From the NCBI RefSeq assembly GCF_009193265.1, contig NZ_VZZZ01000005.1:248001-312000 (forward strand): 64,000 nucleotides of DNA, in the 5' to 3' direction. This DNA is from Marinobacter changyiensis (GTDB lineage Bacteria > Pseudomonadota > Gammaproteobacteria > Pseudomonadales > Oleiphilaceae). The notes beneath the pieces were generated by a model that saw nothing but the letters and a program-made list of their open reading frames with translations, made no database searches and was not told the DNA's origin. Below are positions 40,371 through 52,180 of the stretch, piece after piece. Positions within the stretch are counted from its first letter, which is position 1; each line of letters starts with the position of its first letter. A program made the position numbers and the translations under genes.

Positions 40371-40445
40371 GAGAGCTGCCAGTCGCGCAATCAGGCCGGT
40401 TGCAAGCCCGGACCAGGCCGATGAAGCCCTATCCGGGAGCTGCCC

Positions 40446-42970
<2,525 letters not shown>

Positions 42971-43042
42971 GTATCTCTGATGTCCTTTGGGGAGCGGAAA
43001 ATCAATCCAAAACCGGCGGAATTTTACACTTTTGGCGCCCAC

Positions 43043-43076
43043 AAAAAAACCGGAACAGCAAAGCTATTCCGGTTTT
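43043..43076 (-). terminator. Intrinsic terminator after hflC
   Basis: On the minus strand AAAACCGGAA pairs with TTCCGGTTTT over ten bases, with AGC/GCT extending the stem, and seven T follow. It lies 18 bases past the hflC stop and separates hfq-hflXKC from hisZ-purA. Confidence 0.9.
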
Positions 43077-43094
43077 GTGTCAGACCAGTGCGTG

Positions 43095-43970
43095 CTAGTT
43101 GCCGCCCATAGGATCTTTCAGATAACGCAGGAAGTCGCTGTTGGCGTCAATCACCATGATATCGTCTTTGCTTGCGAAGGTATTCTGATAAGCTTCAAGG
43201 CTACGATAGAATTTGTAGAACTCTCTATCCGCAGTGTAGGCATCGGCGTATATCTGGGCCGCCACACCATCACCTTCACCCCGGGTTTCTTCGGCTCTGG
43301 CAAAGGCTTCCGCCAGAACAACCGTGCGCTGGCGGTCAGCGTCGGCACGAATGCCTTCTGCAAGCTCGCGACCACGAGACCGGAACTCCTGAGCCAGTTT
43401 TTCGCGCTCGGTCGCCATACGGCGGAAGACGTTCTCGCTCACCGAACCCGGAAGCTCGATCCCCTTGACCCGGATATCGACAACCTCTACGCCAAATTCC
43501 CGGATGGTTGCCTCGGTTACCCGGGTTTTGAGCAGATTCATCAATTCATCACGCTGGCCGGACACCACTTCGTGCATGGTGCGCACACCGAACTCGTCCC
43601 GCAAGCCGTTATCCACGCGGGAGGACAACAGCGACCTGGCCCTTATCTCATCACCGCCAGTCGAGCGATAATACTGATCAACGTCGCGAATCTGCCAGGC
43701 AAGATAGGAGTCCACATCCAGCGGCTTCTTCTCGATGGTCAGATACTGCCTGGAGGGCAGATCCGTTGTCAGTACCCGAACGTCAAAGCGGCGAACCTGA
43801 TCAATCACCGGTACCTTGAAGTGGATACCTGCCTGAATATCGGTTTCAACCAGCTCACCAAACCGGAGCAACACACCCCGGTGGGTTTCCGGGATAATGT
43901 AGACACTTGACAGTACCAGCAGGACAACGACGAGGGTCCCTGCAAGACCCAGAATAGCTTTAGGTCCCAT
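43095..43970 (-). CDS. hflC: FtsH-associated membrane protein HflC
   Basis: Prohibitin/SPFH-family inner-membrane protein that with HflK encloses and modulates the FtsH protease. 291 residues, one N-terminal helix (ILGLAGTLVVVLLVLSSVYI), then the periplasmic SPFH domain (RGVLLRFGELVETDIQAGIH) and a long coiled coil with REFGVEVVDIRVKGIELPG. Starts three bases after hflK ends. Confidence 0.96.
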   Translation of the reverse strand: MGPKAILGLAGTLVVVLLVLSSVYIIPETHRGVLLRFGELVETDIQAGIHFKVPVIDQVRRFDVRVLTTDLPSRQYLTIEKKPLDVDSYLAWQIRDVDQYYRSTGGDEIRARSLLSSRVDNGLRDEFGVRTMHEVVSGQRDELMNLLKTRVTEATIREFGVEVVDIRVKGIELPGSVSENVFRRMATEREKLAQEFRSRGRELAEGIRADADRQRTVVLAEAFARAEETRGEGDGVAAQIYADAYTADREFYKFYRSLEAYQNTFASKDDIMVIDANSDFLRYLKDPMGGN

Positions 43971-43972
43971 AA

Positions 43973-45184
43973 TTATCTCCCCCTCCGAACGCCGGTGTTA
44001 TCCTGTCTGGTGCGAATTTCCTGAATGACCTGGTCCGTCAACGAGCCAATGTCCTGGTCCATGCCAGATGAACTGTCCTGCCCCTGGGAGGAACTGCTGC
44101 CCGCGGAGCGACCTTCACGATTCATCAGCCTGTCCAGAGGCAGGTACATCATATTGTTGCTGCTGCTGGTATCCACCAGAACTTTGCTGGTACTGGACAG
44201 CACGTTTTCCATCGCTGCCATATACATGCGTTCCCGGGTTACCTCAGGAGCAGTCTGGTAAACCGAAAGCAATTCGGTAAAGCGAGCGGTTTCACCCCGT
44301 GCACGTTCAGTGACTTCTTCCTTGTACGCCATCGCTTCTTCGGTCAACCGCTGAGCCCGGCCACGGGCTTCCGGAACCACCTTGTTGCGATAGGTTTCCG
44401 CCTCTTCCTTGACGCGCTGCTCATCTTCACGGGCCCGCTGTACTTCGCGGAAGGCATCCTGAACCGCTTCGGGCGGCTGAGTACTTTCAACGTTCACACG
44501 TACAATCTGCAAGCCTGTTCCGTACTCCTCCAGGAAACGCTGAAGGCGCTGCTCGACCCTTACGGCCAGCTCTGCCCGGCCTTCTGTCAGCACCTGATCG
44601 AGGGATGAGCTGCCTACCTCATGCCGCAACGCACTGTCGGTGGCAAACGCTAACGCTTCATTGGAATCACGTACATTCAAAACGTAATCCCGGGCACTGT
44701 CGACGCGATACTGAACCTGCAAATCGACCGAAACCAGGTTCTCGTCCTCGGTCAGCATCTGGCCGCGAGACTGGGCGGAACGAACGTTGGTGACCCTTAC
44801 CTTGGTGATATCGTCGATCAGGGGGACCTTGAAACGCAGGCCCGGGTTCTCGGTCAGATGATATTCACCGAATCGCAGCACAACCGCTCGCTCCTGTTCA
44901 TCCACGGTGTAAAAGGACTGAAAAATCACATAACCAACGAAGACAATACCGGCGACCGCCAGAATAGCCCCAAAGCCACCCTTGCTACCGCCTGAGCCGG
45001 ACGAACCGCCACCTGAACCGGACTTGTTGCCTTTTTTACCACCCAGCAACTGATTCAGTTTATCGAGGCCTTTCTTCAGCGCCTCATCAAGATCAGGTGG
45101 CCCCTTGTCATTGCCGCCACGACCACCGCCCGTGCCCCACGGATCATTGTCGTTACGGTTACCACCCGGTTCATTCCAGGCCAT
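43973..45184 (-). CDS. hflK: FtsH-associated membrane protein HflK
   Basis: Partner of HflC in the FtsH cage. ATG at 45184 (MAWNEPGGNRNDNDPWGTGG) gives 403 residues; twelve in-frame upstream codons are unconserved. The glycine/asparagine-rich cytoplasmic tail (about 1-75), membrane helix near 80-98 (ILAVAGIVFVGYVIFQSFYT), SPFH domain and a charged coiled coil (EAETYRNKVVPEARGRAQRL) follow in the usual order. The C terminus is serine/glutamine rich. Confidence 0.96.
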   Translation of the reverse strand: MAWNEPGGNRNDNDPWGTGGGRGGNDKGPPDLDEALKKGLDKLNQLLGGKKGNKSGSGGGSSGSGGSKGGFGAILAVAGIVFVGYVIFQSFYTVDEQERAVVLRFGEYHLTENPGLRFKVPLIDDITKVRVTNVRSAQSRGQMLTEDENLVSVDLQVQYRVDSARDYVLNVRDSNEALAFATDSALRHEVGSSSLDQVLTEGRAELAVRVEQRLQRFLEEYGTGLQIVRVNVESTQPPEAVQDAFREVQRAREDEQRVKEEAETYRNKVVPEARGRAQRLTEEAMAYKEEVTERARGETARFTELLSVYQTAPEVTRERMYMAAMENVLSSTSKVLVDTSSSNNMMYLPLDRLMNREGRSAGSSSSQGQDSSSGMDQDIGSLTDQVIQEIRTRQDNTGVRRGR

Positions 45185-45337
45185 AGTACTCTCCGTTCTC
45201 AAGATATCGAATGGCTGCAAATACTAGGGATTTATCACCGCCCCGGCAAGAGCAGGCCCTATCTAAACAACTATAACCGCGCTTTTGGCCAGCATTTACG
45301 CTAAAAGTTCCACCAACTGCATGGTTCCGGGCGGGCT

Positions 45338-46630
45338 TCAGGCGTGGTCAAACCGGATAGAGTCTGCCTTTACCCCGGCCCGGCTGAGCAACTGAAACCA
45401 GTCCCGGCTCTGAATCCTGACTTCCACTACCGTATCACCGGTGTCGTGCTGCTGCTCGGACAACACCGACCCTGACTGGTGCAAAAGCGCCCTGAGCTTG
45501 GCGTCTGCGGGACCCAGAACGACAAACTGATGGATGACATCTTCCGCCAGACGTTCAACAATGGCATCAAAGAGCTCCGGAATGCCGGCGCCAGTGACGG
45601 CAGACACCCACACACGTACCGGCACGCCTTCTTCATTACGCTCAACTCTCGGTTTGAAGTCAGTCAACAGATCAATTTTGTTAAAGACCTGCAGGACCGG
45701 AACCTCCTCGGCACCGATTTCCAGCAACACATCCTCGACCTGAGCCATATTCTCGTCACGGCGATCGTCGAAACAATCCACCACATGAAGCAACAGAGAG
45801 GCCTCGCTGGTTTCTTCCAGGGTTGCCCTGAACGCTTCCACCAGCTTGTGCGGGAGGTGACGTATAAACCCTACCGTATCGGCAACGACCACCGGGCCGA
45901 TATCGGGCAACTCGAGCCTTCGCAAAGTTGGATCCAGAGTCGCAAATAGCTGGTCTGCCGCATACACCGAAGACGTTGTAATGTAATTGAACAAGGTGGA
46001 TTTGCCCGCGTTGGTGTAGCCAACCAGGGAAACCGTGGGAATATCCGCGCGCTTGCGGGCCCGACGGCCCTGGTCCCGCTGACGGCGAACCTTTTCAAGG
46101 CGCTGATGAATGGACTTGATCCGGGCTCGCAACAGTCTGCGGTCGGTCTCGAGCTGGGTTTCACCCGGGCCCCGCAGACCTATGCCGCCTTTCTGTCTTT
46201 CAAGGTGCGTCCAGCCCCGAATCAGCCGGGTGGACATATGTTCAAGCTGGGCCAGCTCTACCTGCAATTTACCCTCATGGGTCCGGGCGCGCTGGGCAAA
46301 AATGTCGAGGATCACACCGGTTCGGTCCAACACCCGGCATTTCAGTTCGCGCTCTACGTTGCGCTCCTGGCTGGGGCTGAGCGCATGGTTAAACAGCACC
46401 ACATCTGCGCCGGATTCTTCCACCGCCTGGCGTACCTCCTCCAGCTTACCCTTGCCGACGAAAAAACGAGTGCTCGGCTGATTGCGACTACCGGTAACCG
46501 TGGCAACCGCCTCGACGCCGGCGGAGGTAACCAGCTCACCAAATTCGCCCAGGTCTTCGGATTCACCGTGGGACGAAAACTCAATGTGAACAAGCACTGC
46601 CCGTTCACCCACATCAGGACGCTCAAACAA
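45338..46630 (-). CDS. hflX: GTPase HflX
   Basis: Ribosome-associated GTPase that splits stalled 70S ribosomes after stress. 430 residues: an N-terminal HflX domain with LFNHALSPSQERNVER, a coiled linker with GPGETQLETDRRLLRARI, and the G domain with G1 GYTNAGKSTLFN, G3 DTVGFIRHLPHKLVEAF and G4 NKID. Lies after hfq across a hairpin that may attenuate transcription. Confidence 0.97.
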   Translation of the reverse strand: MFERPDVGERAVLVHIEFSSHGESEDLGEFGELVTSAGVEAVATVTGSRNQPSTRFFVGKGKLEEVRQAVEESGADVVLFNHALSPSQERNVERELKCRVLDRTGVILDIFAQRARTHEGKLQVELAQLEHMSTRLIRGWTHLERQKGGIGLRGPGETQLETDRRLLRARIKSIHQRLEKVRRQRDQGRRARKRADIPTVSLVGYTNAGKSTLFNYITTSSVYAADQLFATLDPTLRRLELPDIGPVVVADTVGFIRHLPHKLVEAFRATLEETSEASLLLHVVDCFDDRRDENMAQVEDVLLEIGAEEVPVLQVFNKIDLLTDFKPRVERNEEGVPVRVWVSAVTGAGIPELFDAIVERLAEDVIHQFVVLGPADAKLRALLHQSGSVLSEQQHDTGDTVVEVRIQSRDWFQLLSRAGVKADSIRFDHA

Positions 46631-46679
46631 TTAGACGAGACTCCCCGGAGTAAGAAATGAATTCACCAAAAACACAAAT

Positions 46680-46727
46680 ACCCGCGAGCTCTGACGACCG
46701 GGTTTGCCGATATCAGAATTCGCGGGT
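46680..46727 (-). terminator. Probable attenuator hairpin between hfq and hflX
   Basis: ACCCGCGA and TCGCGGGT pair over eight bases, then TCTGA/TCAGA over five, with a symmetric two-base internal loop; on the minus strand ATTTGTGTTTTTGG follows. The run of T is interrupted, so partial termination is more likely than complete. It would leave hflX-hflK-hflC less expressed than hfq. Confidence 0.55.
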
Positions 46728-46768
46728 GTCTGAAAAGCATAACTGTCAACCGTTGACGACCCCTCAGA

Positions 46769-47026
46769 TCAATCCTCGGCTTCGACTTCGTCTTCTCCAG
46801 CAGGGTTCTGCTGGGGAATGCGAACGTTACGGGCAGGCACCACCGTTGATATGGCATGCTTGTAAACCATCTGGCTCACGGTGTTCTTCAACAGGATAAC
46901 AAACTGGTCAAACGACTCGACCTGACCTTGAAGCTTGATGCCGTTTACGAGAAAAATGGAAACCGGAATACGCTCCTTGCGCAATGCATTGAGGTAAGGG
47001 TCTTGTAGAGAGTGCCCTTTTGACAT
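46769..47026 (-). CDS. hfq: RNA chaperone Hfq
   Basis: Hexameric Sm-like chaperone pairing small RNAs with mRNAs. 85 residues: Sm1 ([20 protein letters not shown]) and Sm2 with [10 protein letters not shown] are fully conserved, and the distal-face [11 protein letters not shown] is present. The C-terminal tail is short and acidic (GEDEVEAED), as in Pseudomonas, unlike the long E. coli tail. AACAGGAGAACACAA precedes the ATG. Confidence 0.98.
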   Translation of the reverse strand: MSKGHSLQDPYLNALRKERIPVSIFLVNGIKLQGQVESFDQFVILLKNTVSQMVYKHAISTVVPARNVRIPQQNPAGEDEVEAED

Positions 47027-47165
47027 TTGTGTTCTCCTGTTATGAAAAAGCAGATCGTCATTTTTTTAACGGTTCAGGTGCAGCCGGCATCAATCGACAC
47101 GACGGCCCATTGCATCCACGCAAAGCCTAAAACCAAGCGGTACGGTATTCCAATAGGAAAACCGA

Positions 47166-48212
47166 CTATTTCAATGTGGCGCGAAGACCGGTAATTTTCA
47201 AGGCAGCTGTCACATTTTGGTCGGAATCAGCTTCCAGCCAATGCAAACCCTGCCACTTTCGCAGCCAGGTCAGCTGTCGTTTTGCCAGTTGCCGAGTTGC
47301 TGCGATACCCTTTTCCACCATGGCATCCGAATCACAAACACCATCAAGGTGGGCCCAGACCTGGCGATAACCCACACAACGCATGGAAGCCATATCCGGA
47401 TTAAGGTCGCCCCGACTCTTGAGCTCCTCGACTTCGCTTACGAAGCCTTGCGCCAGCATTTGCAAAAATCTCAGCCTGATACGCTCATGAAGCTGGCTGC
47501 GCTCAATTGGAGCCATCGCTAGTTGGACAACAGTATACGGAAGAGAATCACTTTCGTCTGCCTGCCACCGCGTGAAATAAGGGTAATCCTTGATAGCCCT
47601 GTTATCACCTGAAACGGTTTTACCGGCTCGCCAAAGCTCAGAAATGGGCACACCACTCAAACGGACGACCTCAACAGCCCGAAGCACCCGCTGGTGATTA
47701 TTCGGATGGATCAGCCTGGCCGCAACCGGGTCGAGTCGAGTCAGCTCCTGATGCAGCGCCGGCCACCCTTGCTCAGCTGCGAACACCTCAAGCTCACGCC
47801 GAAGCGCCGGATCAGCGGCGGGCATATCGGATAACCCGTTCAGCAAGGACTTGAAATACATCATTGTTCCACCGACCAGCAGTGGAATTCGTCCAGCGGC
47901 GGTGATGGCGGCCATTTCACGGCGAGCATCGCGGCAAAAATCGGCGGCAGAATAGGTATCCGCAGGATCGCAAATATCAATCAGGCGATGGGGCGTGCGA
48001 GACTGCTCTTCCGGGCTCGGCTTGGCGGTGCCGATGTCCATACCACGATACACCATGGCGGAATCCACGCTGATGATATCGCACGGCAACCGCTCACATA
48101 ACTGCATCGCCAGGTCGGTTTTGCCGGAGGCCGTGGGGCCCATGAGGAAAATGGCAGGCGGGCGGTTCTCCTCAGCGTCCGGGCCGATGGCAACCTCATC
48201 TGTATTCGACAC
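47166..48212 (-). CDS. miaA: tRNA dimethylallyltransferase
   Basis: Adds the dimethylallyl group to A37 of UNN-reading tRNAs, the substrate for MiaB. The start is GTG at 48212, sharing one base with the mutL stop, and gives 348 residues ([11 protein letters not shown]...); the frame is open upstream inside mutL but unconserved. P-loop [28 protein letters not shown], and [12 protein letters not shown] are family signatures. Compared with E. coli it has about a dozen extra N-terminal residues. Confidence 0.95.
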   Translation of the reverse strand: MSNTDEVAIGPDAEENRPPAIFLMGPTASGKTDLAMQLCERLPCDIISVDSAMVYRGMDIGTAKPSPEEQSRTPHRLIDICDPADTYSAADFCRDARREMAAITAAGRIPLLVGGTMMYFKSLLNGLSDMPAADPALRRELEVFAAEQGWPALHQELTRLDPVAARLIHPNNHQRVLRAVEVVRLSGVPISELWRAGKTVSGDNRAIKDYPYFTRWQADESDSLPYTVVQLAMAPIERSQLHERIRLRFLQMLAQGFVSEVEELKSRGDLNPDMASMRCVGYRQVWAHLDGVCDSDAMVEKGIAATRQLAKRQLTWLRKWQGLHWLEADSDQNVTAALKITGLRATLK

Positions 48213-50104
48213 TAACGACCCCGCAGGAAGAGCTTGTCCAGCTCGGTCATGGTCATGAGTGTCCAGGTCGGACGACCGTGATTGCACTGTCCGCTGCGCT
48301 CGGTGGCCTCCATGTCCCGCAACAGGGCATTCATTTCCGGTATCGTCAGCTGCCGGTTCGCCCGCACGGACCCGTGACACGCCATAGTGCCCAACAATTC
48401 GTGGGTTACCGCTTCTATCCGGTCACTCTGGCCGTGCTCGATCAGATCAGCCAGCACGTCCCGAAGCAGTTGTTCGGTGTCCGCACCCCTGAGCAGCGCC
48501 GGAACCTGCCTCACCGCCAGGGTCTCGGGGCCTATCCGCTCTACAATCAACCCCAGTTGCTGCAACCCCTCACCGTGGGTTTCGGCCAGAGCGGCTTCCT
48601 TCTGGCTCACCGCCAGCGATACCGGAACCAGCAAGGGCTGACTCTTGATGTCCTGCTGGCTCAGAGCGCGCTTCATGCGCTCGTAGGTGATGCGCTCGTG
48701 GGCCGCATGCATGTCCACCATGATGAGACCCTGACGGCTCTGGGCCAGAATGTAGATACCGTGCAACTGGGCAATGGCGTAACCGAGGGTTGGCTCGCCA
48801 CCGTCGGCCATCGGGGGTGTAGGCAATGCTTCGCTGCCTATAGCCGGAGCGGTTGCAGTGGCATGATCGGTGACACCACCGCCCTGATTCAGGGCCTGAT
48901 AGAAGGCCATCTGATCCCGGGCCTGCCAGTCTTTGTGTCCGCTGTAATGCTGGGGCTGCGACGGAGCTGATGAATAGGAAGCCGCTTCGCCGGAGCCCTG
49001 TACCGCTCCAGGCCACACTCCTGCGCCCGCCCCGTCGGACTGAATTCCAGAGGCGTCACGGCTGAAGGACTGGGCTACTGCTCCGCGGAAATGATCGTCC
49101 GGTTTGACCTCGGCAAGGGTGCGGTGCAGAGTCCTGAAAATAAAATCGTGGACCAGACGTCCGTCACGGAATCGAACCTCATGCTTGGTGGGGTGCACAT
49201 TTACATCGACGTTGGCAGGATCTACCTCCAGATACAGCACAAAGGCAGGATGACGGTTATTGTAAAGTACATCCCGATAAGCCTGCCGGACCGCGTGGGC
49301 CACCAACCGGTCACGGATAACCCGCCCATTGACGAAGAAATACTGCAGATCTGCCTGACTGCGGGAAAACGTTGGCAGTGCTACCCAACCCCAGAGTTTC
49401 AACCCGGTGGCTTCGGCGTCGATCACCACGGTGTTGTCAATAAACTGCTGGCCACACAGCGACCCGACCCGACGCTCTCGATCTACCTGGGTTTCAGCCG
49501 GTCGCAGGCTCTGCAGCACCTTCTGGTTGTGACGCAGGGAAAACCCGGTATCGAACCGGCTAAGAGCCTGACGGCGAACACACTCCTCGACGTGGTTCAG
49601 CTCGGTTTTCTCGGTTCGCAGGAATTTCCGACGGGCCGGTGTATTGAAGAACAGATCCCGCACTTCCACGGTGGTGCCGACCGGATGAGCCGCCGGTGAA
49701 ACCCGGGCGTCCATTTCACGCCCCTCGACCTCTACCCTTGAGGCAGCCTCCTGAGTGACGGTCCGGGAGGTCAGTGAAAGGCGGGAAACAGAACTGATAC
49801 TGGCAAGGGCTTCACCCCGAAACCCGAGTGACAGAACTGTCTCGAGATCTTCAAGGTCTGCAATCTTACTGGTCGCATGACGGCTCAGCGCCAGGGGCAA
49901 ATCGGCTTCATCGATACCGCCGCCATCATCCCGCACCCGAATCAGTTTAGCGCCACCCTGCTCGATATCGATATCTACTCTGGTGGCACCCGCGTCCAGC
50001 GCGTTTTCCACCAGCTCTTTGACAACCGACGCCGGGCGCTCGACGACCTCACCCGCCGCAATCTGGTTGGCGAGGCGGGGCGACAGAAGTTTAATCGATG
50101 GCAT
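48212..50104 (-). CDS. mutL: DNA mismatch repair protein MutL
   Basis: ATPase that links MutS to strand-directed repair. 630 residues. The GHKL ATPase motifs are clear: [24 protein letters not shown] and [10 protein letters not shown]; the C-terminal dimerisation domain begins near residue 440 after a low-complexity linker rich in Gly, Ala and Ser. A MutL endonuclease motif (DQHAxxExxxE) is not intact: [15 protein letters not shown] is seen, so the endonuclease status needs care, though most gammaproteobacteria with MutH-less repair keep DQHA. Confidence 0.96.
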   Translation of the reverse strand: MPSIKLLSPRLANQIAAGEVVERPASVVKELVENALDAGATRVDIDIEQGGAKLIRVRDDGGGIDEADLPLALSRHATSKIADLEDLETVLSLGFRGEALASISSVSRLSLTSRTVTQEAASRVEVEGREMDARVSPAAHPVGTTVEVRDLFFNTPARRKFLRTEKTELNHVEECVRRQALSRFDTGFSLRHNQKVLQSLRPAETQVDRERRVGSLCGQQFIDNTVVIDAEATGLKLWGWVALPTFSRSQADLQYFFVNGRVIRDRLVAHAVRQAYRDVLYNNRHPAFVLYLEVDPANVDVNVHPTKHEVRFRDGRLVHDFIFRTLHRTLAEVKPDDHFRGAVAQSFSRDASGIQSDGAGAGVWPGAVQGSGEAASYSSAPSQPQHYSGHKDWQARDQMAFYQALNQGGGVTDHATATAPAIGSEALPTPPMADGGEPTLGYAIAQLHGIYILAQSRQGLIMVDMHAAHERITYERMKRALSQQDIKSQPLLVPVSLAVSQKEAALAETHGEGLQQLGLIVERIGPETLAVRQVPALLRGADTEQLLRDVLADLIEHGQSDRIEAVTHELLGTMACHGSVRANRQLTIPEMNALLRDMEATERSGQCNHGRPTWTLMTMTELDKLFLRGR

Positions 50105-50293
50105 AGTACGAGTAGCCTCTTGCGGTGCGATCCGGATTACTGCACCGCATCATACCAGAACCGCCGAGCCCCACTCATCCCCTGCGCACTTATCCTCGGT
50201 ACACTTTGCGCTGGAATTCCTGGCCCCGGCGCGCTCATCCCCGGTACCGGTAGGCTCATGCCATGCAAAAGAAGGCCGAACCCTGCTTACCGG

Positions 50294-51661
50294 TCATGAA
50301 GCCGGTATCTGGATGGTCTGGCCAACAAGTACACGGTCATCACTCAAACCATTGTGCCGCATGAGTTCATTGAGGCTGACCTGATTTTTGCGCGCCACTT
50401 CCGACAAAGTGTCGCCACGCTGGATTCGGTACTGATCACCCGCAAGATTGTTGTTCTGCCGCTTCTGGTAGGCCAATAAGGTGCCCGGCGGAGGCGTGTG
50501 GTTGAAATAGGAATCAATGCCGTCAAAAACTGCCCGGGAGATTTTCTGCTGGTACGCCGAACTTCTCAGATTCCGCTCTTCGCCGGGATTTGAAATAAAA
50601 CCAGCCTCGACCAGAATCGAAGGAATATCCGGCGATTTCAGTACCGCGAAGGCAGCCTGCTCAACCCCGGACTTATGCAGCTTCGTCACACCACCGAGCC
50701 TGCGCAGTACGTAATCGCCCACACCGACGCTGGCGTTGATACTCGCGGTCATCGACAGATCCAGCAGTACACCGGCCAGCACATCATTCTTGTCCCCCAG
50801 GGATACTCCGCCCACACCTCCAATCAGGTCCGACCGGTTCTCACTGCGGGCCAGCCAACGCGCGGTCTCACTGGTGGCCCCTCGTTGGGATAAAGCAAAC
50901 ACCGACGCGCCACTGGGTTGGGAGGTGCGGAACGCATCCGCGTGAATGGAGACAAACAAATCCGCGTTGTGCTTGCGCGCCAGCAATGTCCGGCTGCGCA
51001 GGTCAATGTAGTAATCCCCGGTTCGGGTCAATTTGGCGGTGTAACCAGGCTTGCTGTTGATCAGCGACTCAAGGGTTTTCGACATCCGTAAAACGACGTC
51101 TTTTTCATGGGTACCACTGGGGCCGATAGCGCCGGGATCCTCACCACCGTGACCGGCATCAACGACCACAATGATGTCCCTGCGGCCATTCGGATTGTCA
51201 TGCAGGATGGGTTCACTGGGCCGCGGCAGGGCCCGGCGGTTTTCCTCGATCAGATCAACCACCAGGCGATGGCCGTACTGCTGGTTGGGCTCAAGCTGGA
51301 AGCTTCGAGGTTTGATCGGGGCTTTGAGGTCCAGCACCACGCGCAGGTCGTTGCCATTTCGCGGTGCGCTCCGGATGCGACGGATCGGACTGTCGCCCAG
51401 ATTCAGCCCGGAGAAGTCTACGCTCTGATTAACGTTCTTGATGTCGATAACGAGGCGGGCCGGATTCTCCAGGGCGAATATGCTGTGTTCAACGTCTGCC
51501 CCGGTATCAAAAACCACGCGGGTATGATCGGGCGCGGGCCAGATTCTGGCACCTTTCACCGTGGTTGCCGCCTGTGCAGCAAGCGCCACACTGGCCCAGA
51601 GCAGCATGATCATAATCAGCTGCCCGCCATTACCTGTCATCAACCGTTTCATCATCAACAT
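50294..51661 (-). CDS. amiB: N-acetylmuramoyl-L-alanine amidase (AmiB type) with AMIN and LysM domains
   Basis: Periplasmic zinc amidase that cuts septal peptidoglycan during daughter-cell separation. 455 residues: signal peptide ending near AAQAA (residue 30), AMIN domain about 35-130 (ARIWPAPDHTRVVFDTG), Amidase_3 catalytic domain about 160-395 with VDAGHGGEDPGAIG, SIHADAF and VEAGFISNPGEERNL, then a LysM repeat from about 410. ATG at 51661 is given, but the ATG two codons on has better spacing to AGGA. In the usual tsaE-amiB-mutL order. Confidence 0.95.
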   Translation of the reverse strand: MLMMKRLMTGNGGQLIMIMLLWASVALAAQAATTVKGARIWPAPDHTRVVFDTGADVEHSIFALENPARLVIDIKNVNQSVDFSGLNLGDSPIRRIRSAPRNGNDLRVVLDLKAPIKPRSFQLEPNQQYGHRLVVDLIEENRRALPRPSEPILHDNPNGRRDIIVVVDAGHGGEDPGAIGPSGTHEKDVVLRMSKTLESLINSKPGYTAKLTRTGDYYIDLRSRTLLARKHNADLFVSIHADAFRTSQPSGASVFALSQRGATSETARWLARSENRSDLIGGVGGVSLGDKNDVLAGVLLDLSMTASINASVGVGDYVLRRLGGVTKLHKSGVEQAAFAVLKSPDIPSILVEAGFISNPGEERNLRSSAYQQKISRAVFDGIDSYFNHTPPPGTLLAYQKRQNNNLAGDQYRIQRGDTLSEVARKNQVSLNELMRHNGLSDDRVLVGQTIQIPAS

Positions 51662-51679
51662 CCTGCAACCTACCGCCTT

Positions 51680-52180
51680 TCAGCCGTCTGTGGGCATCCT
51701 CAGTCGGTTCAACGTATCAACCAACTGCGAACCGCGATCTGTTCGGGCCAGAATGGCCGCCGATCGCCCCTCGTCCTGTGTTTCCAACCGGATAACCAGA
51801 TCGGCCTCCGGTAAAATCCCCTGACCACGCTCGGCCCACTCAATCAGACACACGTTATCGCCTTGAAAATAATCCCGGATACCCACGTATTCGAGCTCTT
51901 CCGGATCTCCCAGGCGATACAAATCAAAATGATAGACTATCGGACTGAGGTGCTCATAGGGCTCGACCAGGGTATAGGTGGGGCTTTTAACTGACCCCTG
52001 GTGCCCTAGTCCCCTTATCAGCCCGCGACTAAGAGTGGTTTTCCCCATCCCCAACGTGCCTTGTAAAAATACGGTAAAGCCCTGCTTTACCGCCAACATA
52101 GCCTGCGCCAGATCATGGCCAAGCCGCTCAGTCTGGGCTTCGTTGGCTAAAAAGCAGGTTTGCGAGTGCCTGGATGCCAT
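51680..52180 (-). CDS. tsaE: tRNA threonylcarbamoyladenosine biosynthesis ATPase TsaE
   Basis: P-loop ATPase that drives the TsaD-TsaB complex in t6A37 synthesis. With ATG at 52180, sharing one base with the nnrD stop, it is 166 residues; a GTG one codon earlier is also possible. Walker A is GTLGMGKTTLSRG, followed by VKSPTYTLVEPYE and YHFDLYRLGDPEELE, the family's best marks. The third residue of the P-loop motif is L-G-M instead of the common L-G-A, which is tolerated. Confidence 0.95.
   Translation of the reverse strand: MASRHSQTCFLANEAQTERLGHDLAQAMLAVKQGFTVFLQGTLGMGKTTLSRGLIRGLGHQGSVKSPTYTLVEPYEHLSPIVYHFDLYRLGDPEELEYVGIRDYFQGDNVCLIEWAERGQGILPEADLVIRLETQDEGRSAAILARTDRGSQLVDTLNRLRMPTDG

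Noticed and set aside
50105..50293. Possible gene between mutL and amiB
   Set aside because: The 189 bases contain short frames only, without ribosome site or recognisable product.
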